Assembly: GCA_019237205.1 (NCBI GenBank)
Contig: JAFAHO010000403.1
Span: 1-64,000 of the forward strand
Direction of reading: 5' to 3'
From: Hyphomicrobiales bacterium
GTDB lineage: Bacteria; Pseudomonadota; Alphaproteobacteria; Rhizobiales; Beijerinckiaceae
Length of the DNA: 64,000 nt
The position numbers and the translations under genes are program-made. The notes below the pieces were generated by a model. It was not told where the DNA came from. It saw only the letters and a list, made by a program, of their open reading frames with translations, and searched no databases. Shown piece by piece: positions 43,014 through 54,994 of this stretch (the first letter of the stretch is position 1; every line of letters starts with the position of its first letter).

Positions 43014-44312
43014 TTGAAACGAGAGTGGCGAAGTCGGCCGCGGCGGCTGCGCGCATATGCAGCAGTCGTGCTTGCGGGCGGAATTGTCGTTTGTGGTCAG
43101 TGGGATGTGGCGGCGGAATCGCTGCGGGCGCCGTCTGGCATGGTGTCTTACACCCATCCGGTCGTAAGGAATGGCAAGCGGCTCCTGTGGCATGGCGCCT
43201 GGCGCGGCAGGACCGGCCACGAAATGGCCCGGCTCGCGCCTGCGAAAGTCGCAATTGTCCAAAAACAGCAACCCCAATCTGCGCCGCCGGTCGCCAAGCC
43301 ACCGCCGCAATCGCAAAATTCGAAACCTTTTTCGATTGTGGCCGACCCCGACGATTTGGCGGCGAGCCAAATGGCGAGGGACTTCGCGGCGGTGCTGAGC
43401 GACAAGGGCGCTCCCGGCCGCGCCATCGTAGGCTCCACGTCGCCAAACGGCCTCGCCAAGGTGGCGCGGGTGGATATGGCGGATTTCGCCGTTGTGACGC
43501 TCGACTCGCTGCTCTCCAGCGCTAAAATGGATCCGGACTGGCCGAAACGGTCACCGCTGGTCGTGCGTCTCGCTGCGGAAACGCTGGAGGTGGTCGCGCC
43601 GCGCGACGTCAAGTCGATCGCGGATCTTCAGGGCAAGACGGTGAGCGTCGGCGACCCGGACAGCGCCACCGCGACAAGCGCCCGGCTCCTTTTTTCGCGG
43701 CTGGGAATTTCAGTCAATCCGATCTACGAACCGCTGACGGACTCGCTCGAGGCGCTTTCGGCCGGGAAACGAGGCGCCGTCGTGGTGCTCGGCGCCAAAG
43801 ACGCGCGCGCGCTCGGCGACTTCGGCGGGGACGGCGGATATCATCTCGTCGCAATTCCCTGGTCGGCGAGCCTCGAGTCGATCTACGCGCCGGCCCGCGT
43901 CGGATCCGCGGATCGTCCGAACCTTGTCTCCGCCAACGACACTGTCGAAACGGTCGCGGAGCCTTTGGCGCTCATCGCGCTTGACGCGGCCGCCGGTTCG
44001 CAGCGCGCCGATGCGGTCGGTCGTGTTGCGCGCGCGTTCTTCGAAAACTATGATGGCTTCCTGAGCGATGACCGAGCCGCGCAGTGGCGTGACATCAATC
44101 TCGCGGCCGATCCGTCGATGCCGGATTTGACGTGGCCTCGACTTGCTGGGGCGCAGGGATGGATCGACGAACACAAGACGACCGCCGACGCCTCGCTCGA
44201 CGCATTTCGCGCGTCAGCGAAATCGGCGGCTGACGCAAGCGGTGGACCTAAAGCCGAGGATTCGGATCGGCTCTATGAGGATCTCACACGCTGGCGGAGT
44301 CTGATGCAGTAG
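43014..44312 (+). CDS. TAXI/TRAP-type solute-binding protein-like, membrane-anchored
   Basis: N-terminal hydrophobic anchor, then FSIVADPDDLAASQMARDFAAVLSDKG and DLQGKTVSVGDPDSATATSARLLFSRLG periplasmic-binding fold motifs. Confidence 0.65.
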   Translation: MKREWRSRPRRLRAYAAVVLAGGIVVCGQWDVAAESLRAPSGMVSYTHPVVRNGKRLLWHGAWRGRTGHEMARLAPAKVAIVQKQQPQSAPPVAKPPPQSQNSKPFSIVADPDDLAASQMARDFAAVLSDKGAPGRAIVGSTSPNGLAKVARVDMADFAVVTLDSLLSSAKMDPDWPKRSPLVVRLAAETLEVVAPRDVKSIADLQGKTVSVGDPDSATATSARLLFSRLGISVNPIYEPLTDSLEALSAGKRGAVVVLGAKDARALGDFGGDGGYHLVAIPWSASLESIYAPARVGSADRPNLVSANDTVETVAEPLALIALDAAAGSQRADAVGRVARAFFENYDGFLSDDRAAQWRDINLAADPSMPDLTWPRLAGAQGWIDEHKTTADASLDAFRASAKSAADASGGPKAEDSDRLYEDLTRWRSLMQ

Positions 44313-44325
44313 AGGAGGACGAGCA

Positions 44326-44874
44326 CTGCCAATCCAATGGAAAGTTCTCGCCGGCCTCGTCGCGGGCCTCTGCGCGGGAGTTCTAGTCGTTGCATTCTTC
44401 CCGCGTATTCAACCGTCGGCTACGACGGAGAAGGCCGCCGTGGAACAGCCGGTTTTCGTGGCTCGGCCCGCCGCTCCGACGCAAAGGACCTCGGCAATCG
44501 GTGGTCACCCGGTGGCCAAGGACGTGATCAACAAGCTCGCCACCGCGCTTCGCGGGCCCACGACCGAAGCGACGCCAATCGCTTCGCTTTCGATTCCGAT
44601 CGACGACGGGCGACGCCTCTGCGCCGAGGGCCTGGTCGCCTTCGCCAAGGGCGACATCGCGACCGCCCGCGCCTTCCTGCAGCGAGCCGCCGAAGATGGC
44701 GACGCGCGCGCGCTGATGGCGCTCGGCGACACCTACGATCCAACGACGTTGACACGCCTCGGCGCGGTCGGAATCAGGGGTGACGAGGGCACGGCGCGAA
44801 GCTACTATTCACGCGCGCTGGCCGCGGGCGTCGGCGGGGCGCGCGAGCGCATCGCCGCGTTGGCGTCGAAGTAG
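44326..44874 (+). CDS. Membrane-anchored Sel1/TPR-like small protein (probable CTG start)
   Basis: SD GAGGAGG, then CTG; reads (M)PIQWKVLAGLVAGLCAGVLVVAFFPRIQP... into ARAFLQRAAEDGDARALMALGDTYDP...GTARSYYSRALAAG. Confidence 0.65.
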   Translation: MPIQWKVLAGLVAGLCAGVLVVAFFPRIQPSATTEKAAVEQPVFVARPAAPTQRTSAIGGHPVAKDVINKLATALRGPTTEATPIASLSIPIDDGRRLCAEGLVAFAKGDIATARAFLQRAAEDGDARALMALGDTYDPTTLTRLGAVGIRGDEGTARSYYSRALAAGVGGARERIAALASK

Positions 44875-44978
44875 CCTGGGCCAGCAGCCTGCGCGGTTCC
44901 CGACGACGGACGGAGGCGAGCGGGGTTTGCTGGCGGCCTTTGTCTCAGTGAAGGAGCGTCGTCGGCCGCTTGGGCCCT

Positions 44979-46646
<1,668 letters not shown>

Positions 46647-46881
46647 ATTACGCCGCCCGCGGTCAACTGGCGCGGTAGAGTTCAGAGGCTCCCGTTATAG
46701 ATATGCGTTTGGCTGGCCGGTTACGCGCGACGCATTGTCGCACGCGGACCAGGATTCGGTACCTCGCGGAGAATGGCCGGACTGGGCGCGGAATTGTGAT
46801 TGCAGGGGCCCCAAGACGGCCTTGCGCGGCAGAGCACAAGTGCTACACTCCTTCTTCCAAAGAGCAAAGTGGAGGGTGTCG

Positions 46882-47040
46882 ATGCGCTCGAAGCTTATCG
46901 GACTGATGTTGGGATTGAGCTTGGCGACGATCGTCGGTCCCGCACTGGCATGTAACTACGGCACGTCCGCCGAGAACAGCAAGGCGACGTCGCAAGAGAC
47001 GGCCCAGAGCCAGCCTGCGGCGGATACCGGTTCGAACTGA
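46882..47040 (+). CDS. Small secreted protein (52 aa, signal peptide)
   Basis: MRSKLIGLMLGLSLATIVGPALACNYGTSAENSKATSQETAQSQPAADTGSN; SD GGAGGG upstream; signal peptide with ALA site. Confidence 0.6.
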   Translation: MRSKLIGLMLGLSLATIVGPALACNYGTSAENSKATSQETAQSQPAADTGSN

Positions 47041-47190
47041 CGGCGACTCCTGCGTCCGAATAGCAAACCGTCCCGCGATTTTCGTTGCGGGGCGTGGGTT
47101 ATTTGGCGGGCCTCGAGCATATTGGGCCCGCGCTGCTGCGGCGTCATCGTCCGCCGGCAAAAAGCGGGGGTGGAGCTTGGCGTTGAGCCG

Positions 47191-48015
47191 TCAGGCTCTG
47201 CCTCTTGCGGTGCTGAAGTTGGCTTGCCGCTTCTCCAAAAAGGCCCGCACGCCCTCCGCAAAATCGTCAGCGCGGCCAGCCTCACGCTGGAGATCGCGTT
47301 CAAGATCAAGCTGCGCGTCGAGGCTGTTGACGAAAGAGGCGGCGAAGGCGCGCTTCATCAGACCGTAGGCGCGGGTCGGGCCGGCGGCGAGGCGCTCGGC
47401 GATCTCCCGCGCTTGGCCCATCAGTTGATCGTCGTCGACTGCGCGGTAGATCATCCCCCAGGCGGCGGCCTCTTCCGCGCCGATTGGATCGGCGAGCAAC
47501 ATTAGCGCGCGGGCGCGCGCGTCCCCTACGAGGCGGGGCAGGATCCAGGTGCCGCCGGCGTCCGGCACGAGGCCGATCCGCGCGAAGGCCTGCAGGAATT
47601 TTGCGGACTTCGCAGCAAGCACAATGTCGCAGGCAAGCGCCAAATTGGCCCCCGCCCCCGCCGCTGCGCCGTTCACTGCACAGACGATCGGCTTCGGCAG
47701 GCTGCGCATCCCGCGGATCAAGGGATTGTAGCGCTTGTCGAGCGACTCGCCGAGGTCGGGGCGGCCCACCGCGAGCGCAACCGCGCGGTCGGACAAATCC
47801 GCCCCGGCGCAGAATCCCTTGCCGGCGCCCGTCAGCAAGACGACCCGGCAGTCGTCATCGGCCGACGCCCATTGGAATGCCCGCCCGAGCGCCTCCTGCA
47901 ATGGAATGTTGAACGCGTTCATGCGCTCAGGGCGGTTCAGAGTCAGGGTCAGAACTCCCACCTCGAGCGATTCCAGCAATACGGATTGGTCTGAAGCGCC
48001 GGCCTCTGCGGCCAT
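47191..48015 (-). CDS. Enoyl-CoA hydratase/isomerase (PaaG-like)
   Basis: VLTLTLNRPERMNAFNIPLQEAL, GAGKGFCAGADLSD, KPIVCAVNGAAAGAGANLALACDIVLAA and FARIGLVPDAGGTWILPRLVG. Confidence 0.9.
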   Translation of the reverse strand: MAAEAGASDQSVLLESLEVGVLTLTLNRPERMNAFNIPLQEALGRAFQWASADDDCRVVLLTGAGKGFCAGADLSDRAVALAVGRPDLGESLDKRYNPLIRGMRSLPKPIVCAVNGAAAGAGANLALACDIVLAAKSAKFLQAFARIGLVPDAGGTWILPRLVGDARARALMLLADPIGAEEAAAWGMIYRAVDDDQLMGQAREIAERLAAGPTRAYGLMKRAFAASFVNSLDAQLDLERDLQREAGRADDFAEGVRAFLEKRQANFSTARGRA

Positions 48016-48161
48016 CGTTCTCCTCCCTCGATCTCGCCATCGCCCGGCGCGGCGATGTTGACCGGCTCGCCGGCTGAGCCTAGGCACCTAAAGAAGGCGC
48101 CAGACGCGGTCAAGGAGAAGAGCATGCCGATGGCTTATGCGGGGTCACGTGAGTCCCCGAC

Positions 48162-49367
<1,206 letters not shown>

Positions 49368-49376
49368 TCGAGGACG

Positions 49377-51146
49377 CTAGCCGCCGCCAAGGACGCCTTT
49401 CATCGCGCCATCGGTCTCCTGCGCGTATCGGCGGGCGGCGAAGGCCTCGCCGAGCGTGCCCAGCACGCGCCCGGTTTCGCGCGCCGTCACTGCGAGCGTG
49501 TCGGCATGCGCCGCGCCGAAGAGGTCGAGCGCGGCCCGGATGTCGTCGTCGGGATGCAAAGTCGTCGCCGGAAGATGCGCGATGAGGCCGACCGGTCCGC
49601 CGTCGTCGCCTTCTTCCAACGCCATCGCATGCGCCTCCGGGACGTGGATCATCCCGTGATAGCGCCCGTCCTCTCCGACCGCGACCACGACATGGGCGCT
49701 CCCGAGCGGGTAAGCGTCGCGGAACGCGCGAACGCTCCCTTCGTCGGGAAAAATCGGCGGCGATGGAACCATCATCTTCGCCACCGTCAGGTCGCGCAGC
49801 CAGCCAACGTCTTGCCCTCCGCGGATCGTCTCGCCGCGCAAGTGGAGGCGCCAAGTGGTGAACGAGTAGCCGAAGGTCGCGCGAACGGCGAGGGTCGTCG
49901 CGATCGAGGCCGCGAGCGCTCCGCCTGCGATCCCCAGATTGCCGGTGCTCTCGAGTACGAGAAAGGTCATCGTCAGCGGGCCGCCGACGATGGCGGTGCT
50001 GAGCGCGCCCATGCCGACGAGCACGCAAGCCGTCGTGTCGAGGCCAAGAGACGGGAACAGAAGGTCGACGCCGATAGAATAGAGCTTGCCGAGCAGCGAG
50101 CCGACGAACAACGAAGCGAAGAACAGTCCGCCGCGAAAGCCGGAAGCCAGCGAAACCAGGCTTGCGAACAACTTCAAGAGGATGAGAACCGACAACTGCG
50201 TCGCCGTCATCGGCCAATAGAAATCGAGGCCCAGCGCGCCGTGGCCGGCTCCCAGCACCTGCGGCGAATAGAGCGCCATCCCGCCAAGCATCAGCCCGCC
50301 GGCTACGGGACGCAGGAGGCGCCACGGAACGGCCGCGTGAAACGCCCGTTCGATCAGCGCGGCCGCACGCATCGCGCCGACGCCCACCGCCGCCGCGACG
50401 ATGCCGAGCCCGATGAGCGCGCCGTAGTGGACGAAGTTGAGGGCCTGCGCCGCGGGCGCGCTGATGACGTAGGGCGCGCCGATGATGGCCTTCGTGGTCA
50501 AAGCGGCCGCGAGCGTGGCGGCGAAGACGGGCCCCACGTTGGCAAGCGAATAGGCGCCGATGATGAGCTCGAAAGCGTAGAAGGCTCCGGTCAGCGGCGC
50601 GCCGAACGCCGCTGCGATCGCCCCGCCGGCCCCGCAGCCGACGAGCATGCGCACATCCTGCCGGCGCAGGTGGAGATCCAACCCCATGCGCGAAGCGACG
50701 CCGGCGCCGATCTGCGCGTAGCCCGCCTCGAGGCCGACCGAGGCGCCGCAACCGTTGGACACGACCGTCTGCCCGGCGACGAGCAGGCTCTCGCGCAGGG
50801 ACATGCGTCCTCCGCGCAGCGCGTTGGCTTCGACCGGATCTACCGCTGGCGGCAGCTTCTTGCGCGCTCGCCAGGCGTCGACCGAACCGAGCGCAAGCCC
50901 GCCCAGCATCGGCGCGGCGAAAGCGGCGAGCGGCGGAACCCGCTCGGCCGCGCTGAGGCGCACGTCGAAGGGAATGCCGTAAATCAGCATATGCGCGGCG
51001 TTGACGATGAACGTCATCGCACTGACCGAAACGCCGGCAAGCGCGCCCACGCCGATCGCAAGCGTCACGAGGCCAAGTTCGCTCGCCCTCAGGCTGGCGC
51101 GCAGCCTCGCGAGGGCGACCAGCGCGCGACGCGGCGGAATCTTCAT
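49377..51146 (-). CDS. ClC-family chloride channel with C-terminal CBS domains
   Basis: GASVGLEAGYAQIGAGVASRMG, GAGGAIAAAFGAPLTGAFYAFEL, SGFRGGLFFASLFVGSLLGKLY and a CBS-like tail. Confidence 0.9.
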   Translation of the reverse strand: MKIPPRRALVALARLRASLRASELGLVTLAIGVGALAGVSVSAMTFIVNAAHMLIYGIPFDVRLSAAERVPPLAAFAAPMLGGLALGSVDAWRARKKLPPAVDPVEANALRGGRMSLRESLLVAGQTVVSNGCGASVGLEAGYAQIGAGVASRMGLDLHLRRQDVRMLVGCGAGGAIAAAFGAPLTGAFYAFELIIGAYSLANVGPVFAATLAAALTTKAIIGAPYVISAPAAQALNFVHYGALIGLGIVAAAVGVGAMRAAALIERAFHAAVPWRLLRPVAGGLMLGGMALYSPQVLGAGHGALGLDFYWPMTATQLSVLILLKLFASLVSLASGFRGGLFFASLFVGSLLGKLYSIGVDLLFPSLGLDTTACVLVGMGALSTAIVGGPLTMTFLVLESTGNLGIAGGALAASIATTLAVRATFGYSFTTWRLHLRGETIRGGQDVGWLRDLTVAKMMVPSPPIFPDEGSVRAFRDAYPLGSAHVVVAVGEDGRYHGMIHVPEAHAMALEEGDDGGPVGLIAHLPATTLHPDDDIRAALDLFGAAHADTLAVTARETGRVLGTLGEAFAARRYAQETDGAMKGVLGGG

Positions 51147-51234
51147 CGCCGCGCTCGGCGGTGTTCGAGTATGAGTAACGTCATAAGCGCATTCATGCGC
51201 GGCTGACCGCTCGAAGCCAAGCCAGCGAGAGGGG

Positions 51235-52416
51235 TCACCGGTCCGTCAGAGCCATATCGTCGCGATGGATCATTTCGGCGCGCCCCGCGGTCCCGAGAAT
51301 GTGAGCGATGTCGCGCGACTTGCGGCCTCGGATGCGCTCGGCGTGCAGCGCGTCGTACGCGATCAGACCGCGCCCGATCTCGGCGCCGCGCTCATCGCGG
51401 ATGGCCACGCAATCGCCGCGCGAAAATACGCCGTCGACTCGCGTGACCCCGGCGGGCAACAGGCTCTTTCCGCGCGCGAGCGCCGCGGCGGCGCCCGCGT
51501 CGACGAATACCGCGCCCTTCAACTCCAGCGAGCCGCCGATCCAGATCTTGCGCGCCGCCATCGGATTTGAGGCGGTGAGGAACCATGTGCAACGTCCGCC
51601 TCCAGCGACGCGCGCAATGGGATGGTCCACCCGCCCGTCGGCGATGACCATGTGGGCGCCCGCGGCGGTCGCCATGCGGGCGGCCTCGATCTTGGTGCGC
51701 ATGCCGCCGCGCGACAGCTCCGACGCCGCCCCGCCCGCCATCGCCTCGATTTCCGGGGTCACGCGCTCGACGACGGACAGGAGCCTGGCGTGAGCATGAT
51801 GTGACGGGGGAGCGTCATAGAGGCCGGCGACATCTGACAAAAGGATCAGGAGATCCGCGCTCGCCATGGTTGCGACGCGCGCGGCAAGGCGATCATTGTC
51901 GCCGTAGCGGATCTCGGTGGTCGCAACCGTATCGTTCTCGTTGATGATGGGGACCGCGCGCATCGCCATCAGGCGGCCAAGCGTCGCGCGGGCGTTGAGG
52001 TAGCGGCGCCGCTCCTCGGTATCCTGCAAGGTCAGCAGGACCTGGCCGGCGACGATCGAGTGTTTCCGGAGCGCCTGCGACCATTCGCTCGCGAGCGCGA
52101 TTTGCCCGACGGCGGCCGAAGCCTGACTGTCCTCGAGCTTCAACACGCCCTTCAACCCTGCGACCGTGCGCCCGAGCGCAATCGCGCCGGAAGACACAAC
52201 GAGCACGTTCGCCCCGCGTTGATGCAGCGCGGCGACATCCGCGACAAGCGCTTCGAGCCAACTCTGCTTGACCGAGCCGCGCGAGGAATCGACGAGGAGC
52301 GAGGAGCCGACCTTGACGACAATGCGATTGAATCGAGTGAGAGAGGGAACCTGAGTCACGGCCGGCGGCTCGAGATATTGCGCCCCGACGCAAGAGGAAC
52401 CGAGCGAAACGAGCAT
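51235..52416 (-). CDS. proB: Glutamate 5-kinase
   Basis: [73 protein letters not shown] and C-terminal PUA domain. Confidence 0.95.
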   Translation of the reverse strand: MLVSLGSSCVGAQYLEPPAVTQVPSLTRFNRIVVKVGSSLLVDSSRGSVKQSWLEALVADVAALHQRGANVLVVSSGAIALGRTVAGLKGVLKLEDSQASAAVGQIALASEWSQALRKHSIVAGQVLLTLQDTEERRRYLNARATLGRLMAMRAVPIINENDTVATTEIRYGDNDRLAARVATMASADLLILLSDVAGLYDAPPSHHAHARLLSVVERVTPEIEAMAGGAASELSRGGMRTKIEAARMATAAGAHMVIADGRVDHPIARVAGGGRCTWFLTASNPMAARKIWIGGSLELKGAVFVDAGAAAALARGKSLLPAGVTRVDGVFSRGDCVAIRDERGAEIGRGLIAYDALHAERIRGRKSRDIAHILGTAGRAEMIHRDDMALTDR

Positions 52417-52714
52417 TTTTCCGTCTAGAACAGCAGGAACACGATGGCAAGGCTAGTCCCATTTCGGTGCGCTCTATCCGCTCGGCGCAGCAAAGACCTC
52501 CTGCCTGCTTCGCGCGCAGACTAGCGGTCCGGGATCGGCCGTGCGGCGCACGGCCAACCCGGCAAACTTGACCGGAGCGACGCCGTCCCTCTACAACCGC
52601 AGCGCTAAACGTCTCGAGCATCGAAGGGCCGGGGGCGGCGATCTGCCGCCTCAAACCTCCCGGCTGAACCATCGGACCAAGAGGGAAAATCCCAGACCTT
52701 CGAAGGACGCCGCG

Positions 52715-53671
52715 ATGCGCAATTTTGATGAACTTTCCGAGCGCGAGATGCTGGCCCTCGCTATCAGCAACGAGGAAGAGGACAGCCGCATCTATGCGGA
52801 TTTCGCCGACGGCCTCGCCGAGAACTACCCAGCCAGCGCGCAGGTGTTCACGGAAATGGCGGCCGAGGAGAACGAGCACCGTCGCCGGCTGATCGATCTC
52901 TTCGCCTCCAAGTTCGGCGAACACATCCCGCTCATTCGCCGCCAGGACATCCGTGGCTATATCCCGCAGAAACCGGTCTGGCAGGCCCGCCCGCTCGGTA
53001 TCGAGACGGTCCGCGCGCACGCGCACGAAATGGAGCTGGCCGCCGCGCGGTTCTATCGCCAGGCGACAGCGCGCACGACCGACGCCTCTATCCGCAAGCT
53101 GCTCGGCGACCTCGCGGAGGTGGAGGACACGCACGATCGAAAAGCGCTCAACCTTGAAAAGAAGCTTCTGACCGACAGCGCCCGCCACAGCGAAGAGGAG
53201 GGCGAGCGCCGGCGCTTCGTCCTGCAGATCATCCAGCCCGGGCTCGTCGGCCTGATGGACGGCTCGGTATCGACGCTCGCGCCGGTGTTCGCGGCGGCGT
53301 TCGCGACCCACAATTCATGGAACGCCTTTCTGGTTGGCCTTGCTGCGTCGGTCGGGGCCGGCATTTCGATGGGCTTCGCCGAGGCGCTGTCGGACGACGG
53401 CAAGCTCTCCGGCCGCGGGGCTCCGCTGCTGCGGGGCTTCGTCTGCGGCGTGATGACGTTCGGCGGCGGCATTGGCCACACCCTGCCGTATCTGATTCCG
53501 AACTTCTATACCGCAACCGCGGTCGCCATGGTCGTGGTCGTCATTGAGCTCCTGACGATTTCGTGGATCCAGTGGCGTTACATGGACGTGCCCCCGCTCT
53601 CGGCGGCGGCGAAAGTGATGATCGGAGGCGCGCTGGTGCTTGGGGCGGGCATTCTGATCGGGTCCAGCTGA
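52715..53671 (+). CDS. mbfA: Rubrerythrin/VIT1 fusion, membrane-bound ferritin MbfA (iron exporter)
   Basis: MRNFDELSEREMLALAISNEEEDSRIYADFADGL (ferritin-like domain), then LQIIQPGLVGLMDGSVSTLAPVFAAAFAT (VIT1/CCC1 domain). Confidence 0.93.
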   Translation: MRNFDELSEREMLALAISNEEEDSRIYADFADGLAENYPASAQVFTEMAAEENEHRRRLIDLFASKFGEHIPLIRRQDIRGYIPQKPVWQARPLGIETVRAHAHEMELAAARFYRQATARTTDASIRKLLGDLAEVEDTHDRKALNLEKKLLTDSARHSEEEGERRRFVLQIIQPGLVGLMDGSVSTLAPVFAAAFATHNSWNAFLVGLAASVGAGISMGFAEALSDDGKLSGRGAPLLRGFVCGVMTFGGGIGHTLPYLIPNFYTATAVAMVVVVIELLTISWIQWRYMDVPPLSAAAKVMIGGALVLGAGILIGSS

Positions 53672-53758
53672 ACCAACGCATTTGCGCTGTGCCGCGGAAT
53701 TGGCGACGCTTGCGTCCGATCGGAACGAATCGTGCCGAACGTCCTGGAGGGGACCCCG

Positions 53759-54985
53759 TTGTCGATGGCGAAACACGTAGCGCGGCTGAGCCTCTTCGCG
53801 CTCCTGATCTCGGCGGCCGGCGAGGCCGCGGCCGGACCCTTCGAGCAGCCGCCCTCCTACAGTGCCGGCGCCGTTCTGGGACAAGCCTCGAAAGGCGCGA
53901 ATTATGTCGTGCTGAGCCCCGTCGTTTCGGACGGCATGATGCGGCGCTACACGATGCGCACGCGCTGGGGCGACTTTGAGGCGACCCGCGATCAGTTGAT
54001 GGCGGCGCGGCTCAAGGAACTCAACGCCCTCCATGCGCTCGACGAGACGAACGCGCCGAAGTCGTTCGGGCAGGCGGCCGTGAAGGCGGGCCTGAGCCCG
54101 GTGATCTTCGCGGGCAATCTGATCGCCCATCCGGTGGACACGACCCAGAACACGGCTGCCGGAATCGGCCAGCTTTTCGGCGGCATCGGCTCCGGCCTCA
54201 ACAATATGGGGAAGTCGCGCGAAGACGCGGTCGCGAGCCTCACCGGCGAGGCGAAGCAGAGGAGGCTGATCGCGACCGGGCTCGGCGTCGATCCCTATAC
54301 GGACTTCAAGCCGCTGGCCGACCGGCTCGACGAACTCGCCGGTGCGGCCGCGGTCGGCAATCTCGCAGTTTCGGGCGCCTTCATGGTCGTGCCGGGCGCG
54401 GCTGGGATCGTCGTGTCGAACACGTCGACCGCCGGGACGCTCAACGGCACGGTCAACGATTATTCGTCGGCGCAGCTCATGGACATCAACCGCGACAAGC
54501 TCGCGCGGCTCGGCGTCGACGGCGCGACCGCGGACAGTCTCTTCGCCAACCGCAACTATACGCCGGTCGATGTGACGGCGATGGTCGAGGCGCTCTCCTC
54601 CCTGAGCGGCGTCCAAAACCTCGACGAGACGGTGGCGCGCGCCGCCGCCGCCGACAGCCGCGCGACCGCCTATTTCGTCCGCCGCCGCATGGAGCTGACC
54701 GCCGCGTGGCAGCGCGGCCACAAAACCCTCGCCGGCTTCGTCGGCGTTGACAGCGTCAGGTTCCCGCTGGGGCGGACCGCAAGCAGCGGGATCGTCGGCG
54801 TCTATCCGATCGACAGCCTGTCCTGGACGCCGGAGACGGCGCGGACGATCGAGGCGATGACCGGTGAGGCTGAGCGCAGCGGCGCGACCAGCAAGACGCT
54901 CGTCATCACCGGAACCGCGACGCCGCTGGCGAAGAGCAATCTCGCGACCGAGGGCTGGAGCCTCCAGGAGCGCGCCAGGCTCTAA
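53759..54985 (+). CDS. Exported protein of unknown function
   Basis: MAKHVARLSLFALLISAAGEAAAGPFEQPPSYSAG signal peptide; SD GGAGGGG 6 nt before TTG 53759; no recognised domain. Confidence 0.7.
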   Translation: MSMAKHVARLSLFALLISAAGEAAAGPFEQPPSYSAGAVLGQASKGANYVVLSPVVSDGMMRRYTMRTRWGDFEATRDQLMAARLKELNALHALDETNAPKSFGQAAVKAGLSPVIFAGNLIAHPVDTTQNTAAGIGQLFGGIGSGLNNMGKSREDAVASLTGEAKQRRLIATGLGVDPYTDFKPLADRLDELAGAAAVGNLAVSGAFMVVPGAAGIVVSNTSTAGTLNGTVNDYSSAQLMDINRDKLARLGVDGATADSLFANRNYTPVDVTAMVEALSSLSGVQNLDETVARAAAADSRATAYFVRRRMELTAAWQRGHKTLAGFVGVDSVRFPLGRTASSGIVGVYPIDSLSWTPETARTIEAMTGEAERSGATSKTLVITGTATPLAKSNLATEGWSLQERARL

Positions 54986-54994
54986 GGTCCGCGC

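Noticed and set aside
47041-47110. Possible terminator CCCGC-gattttcgtt-GCGGG after the small secreted protein
   Set aside because: Short stem, large loop and no T-tract; insufficient support.
49506-51206. 566-aa plus-strand ORF
   Set aside because: Antisense shadow of the ClC channel gene; charged, repetitive composition.
52416-52715. Possible Irr/iron control box upstream of mbfA (TCTAGAACAGCAGGAACA)
   Set aside because: Only a weak match to the expected TTTAGAA-n3-TTCTAAA palindrome; not supportable by eye.
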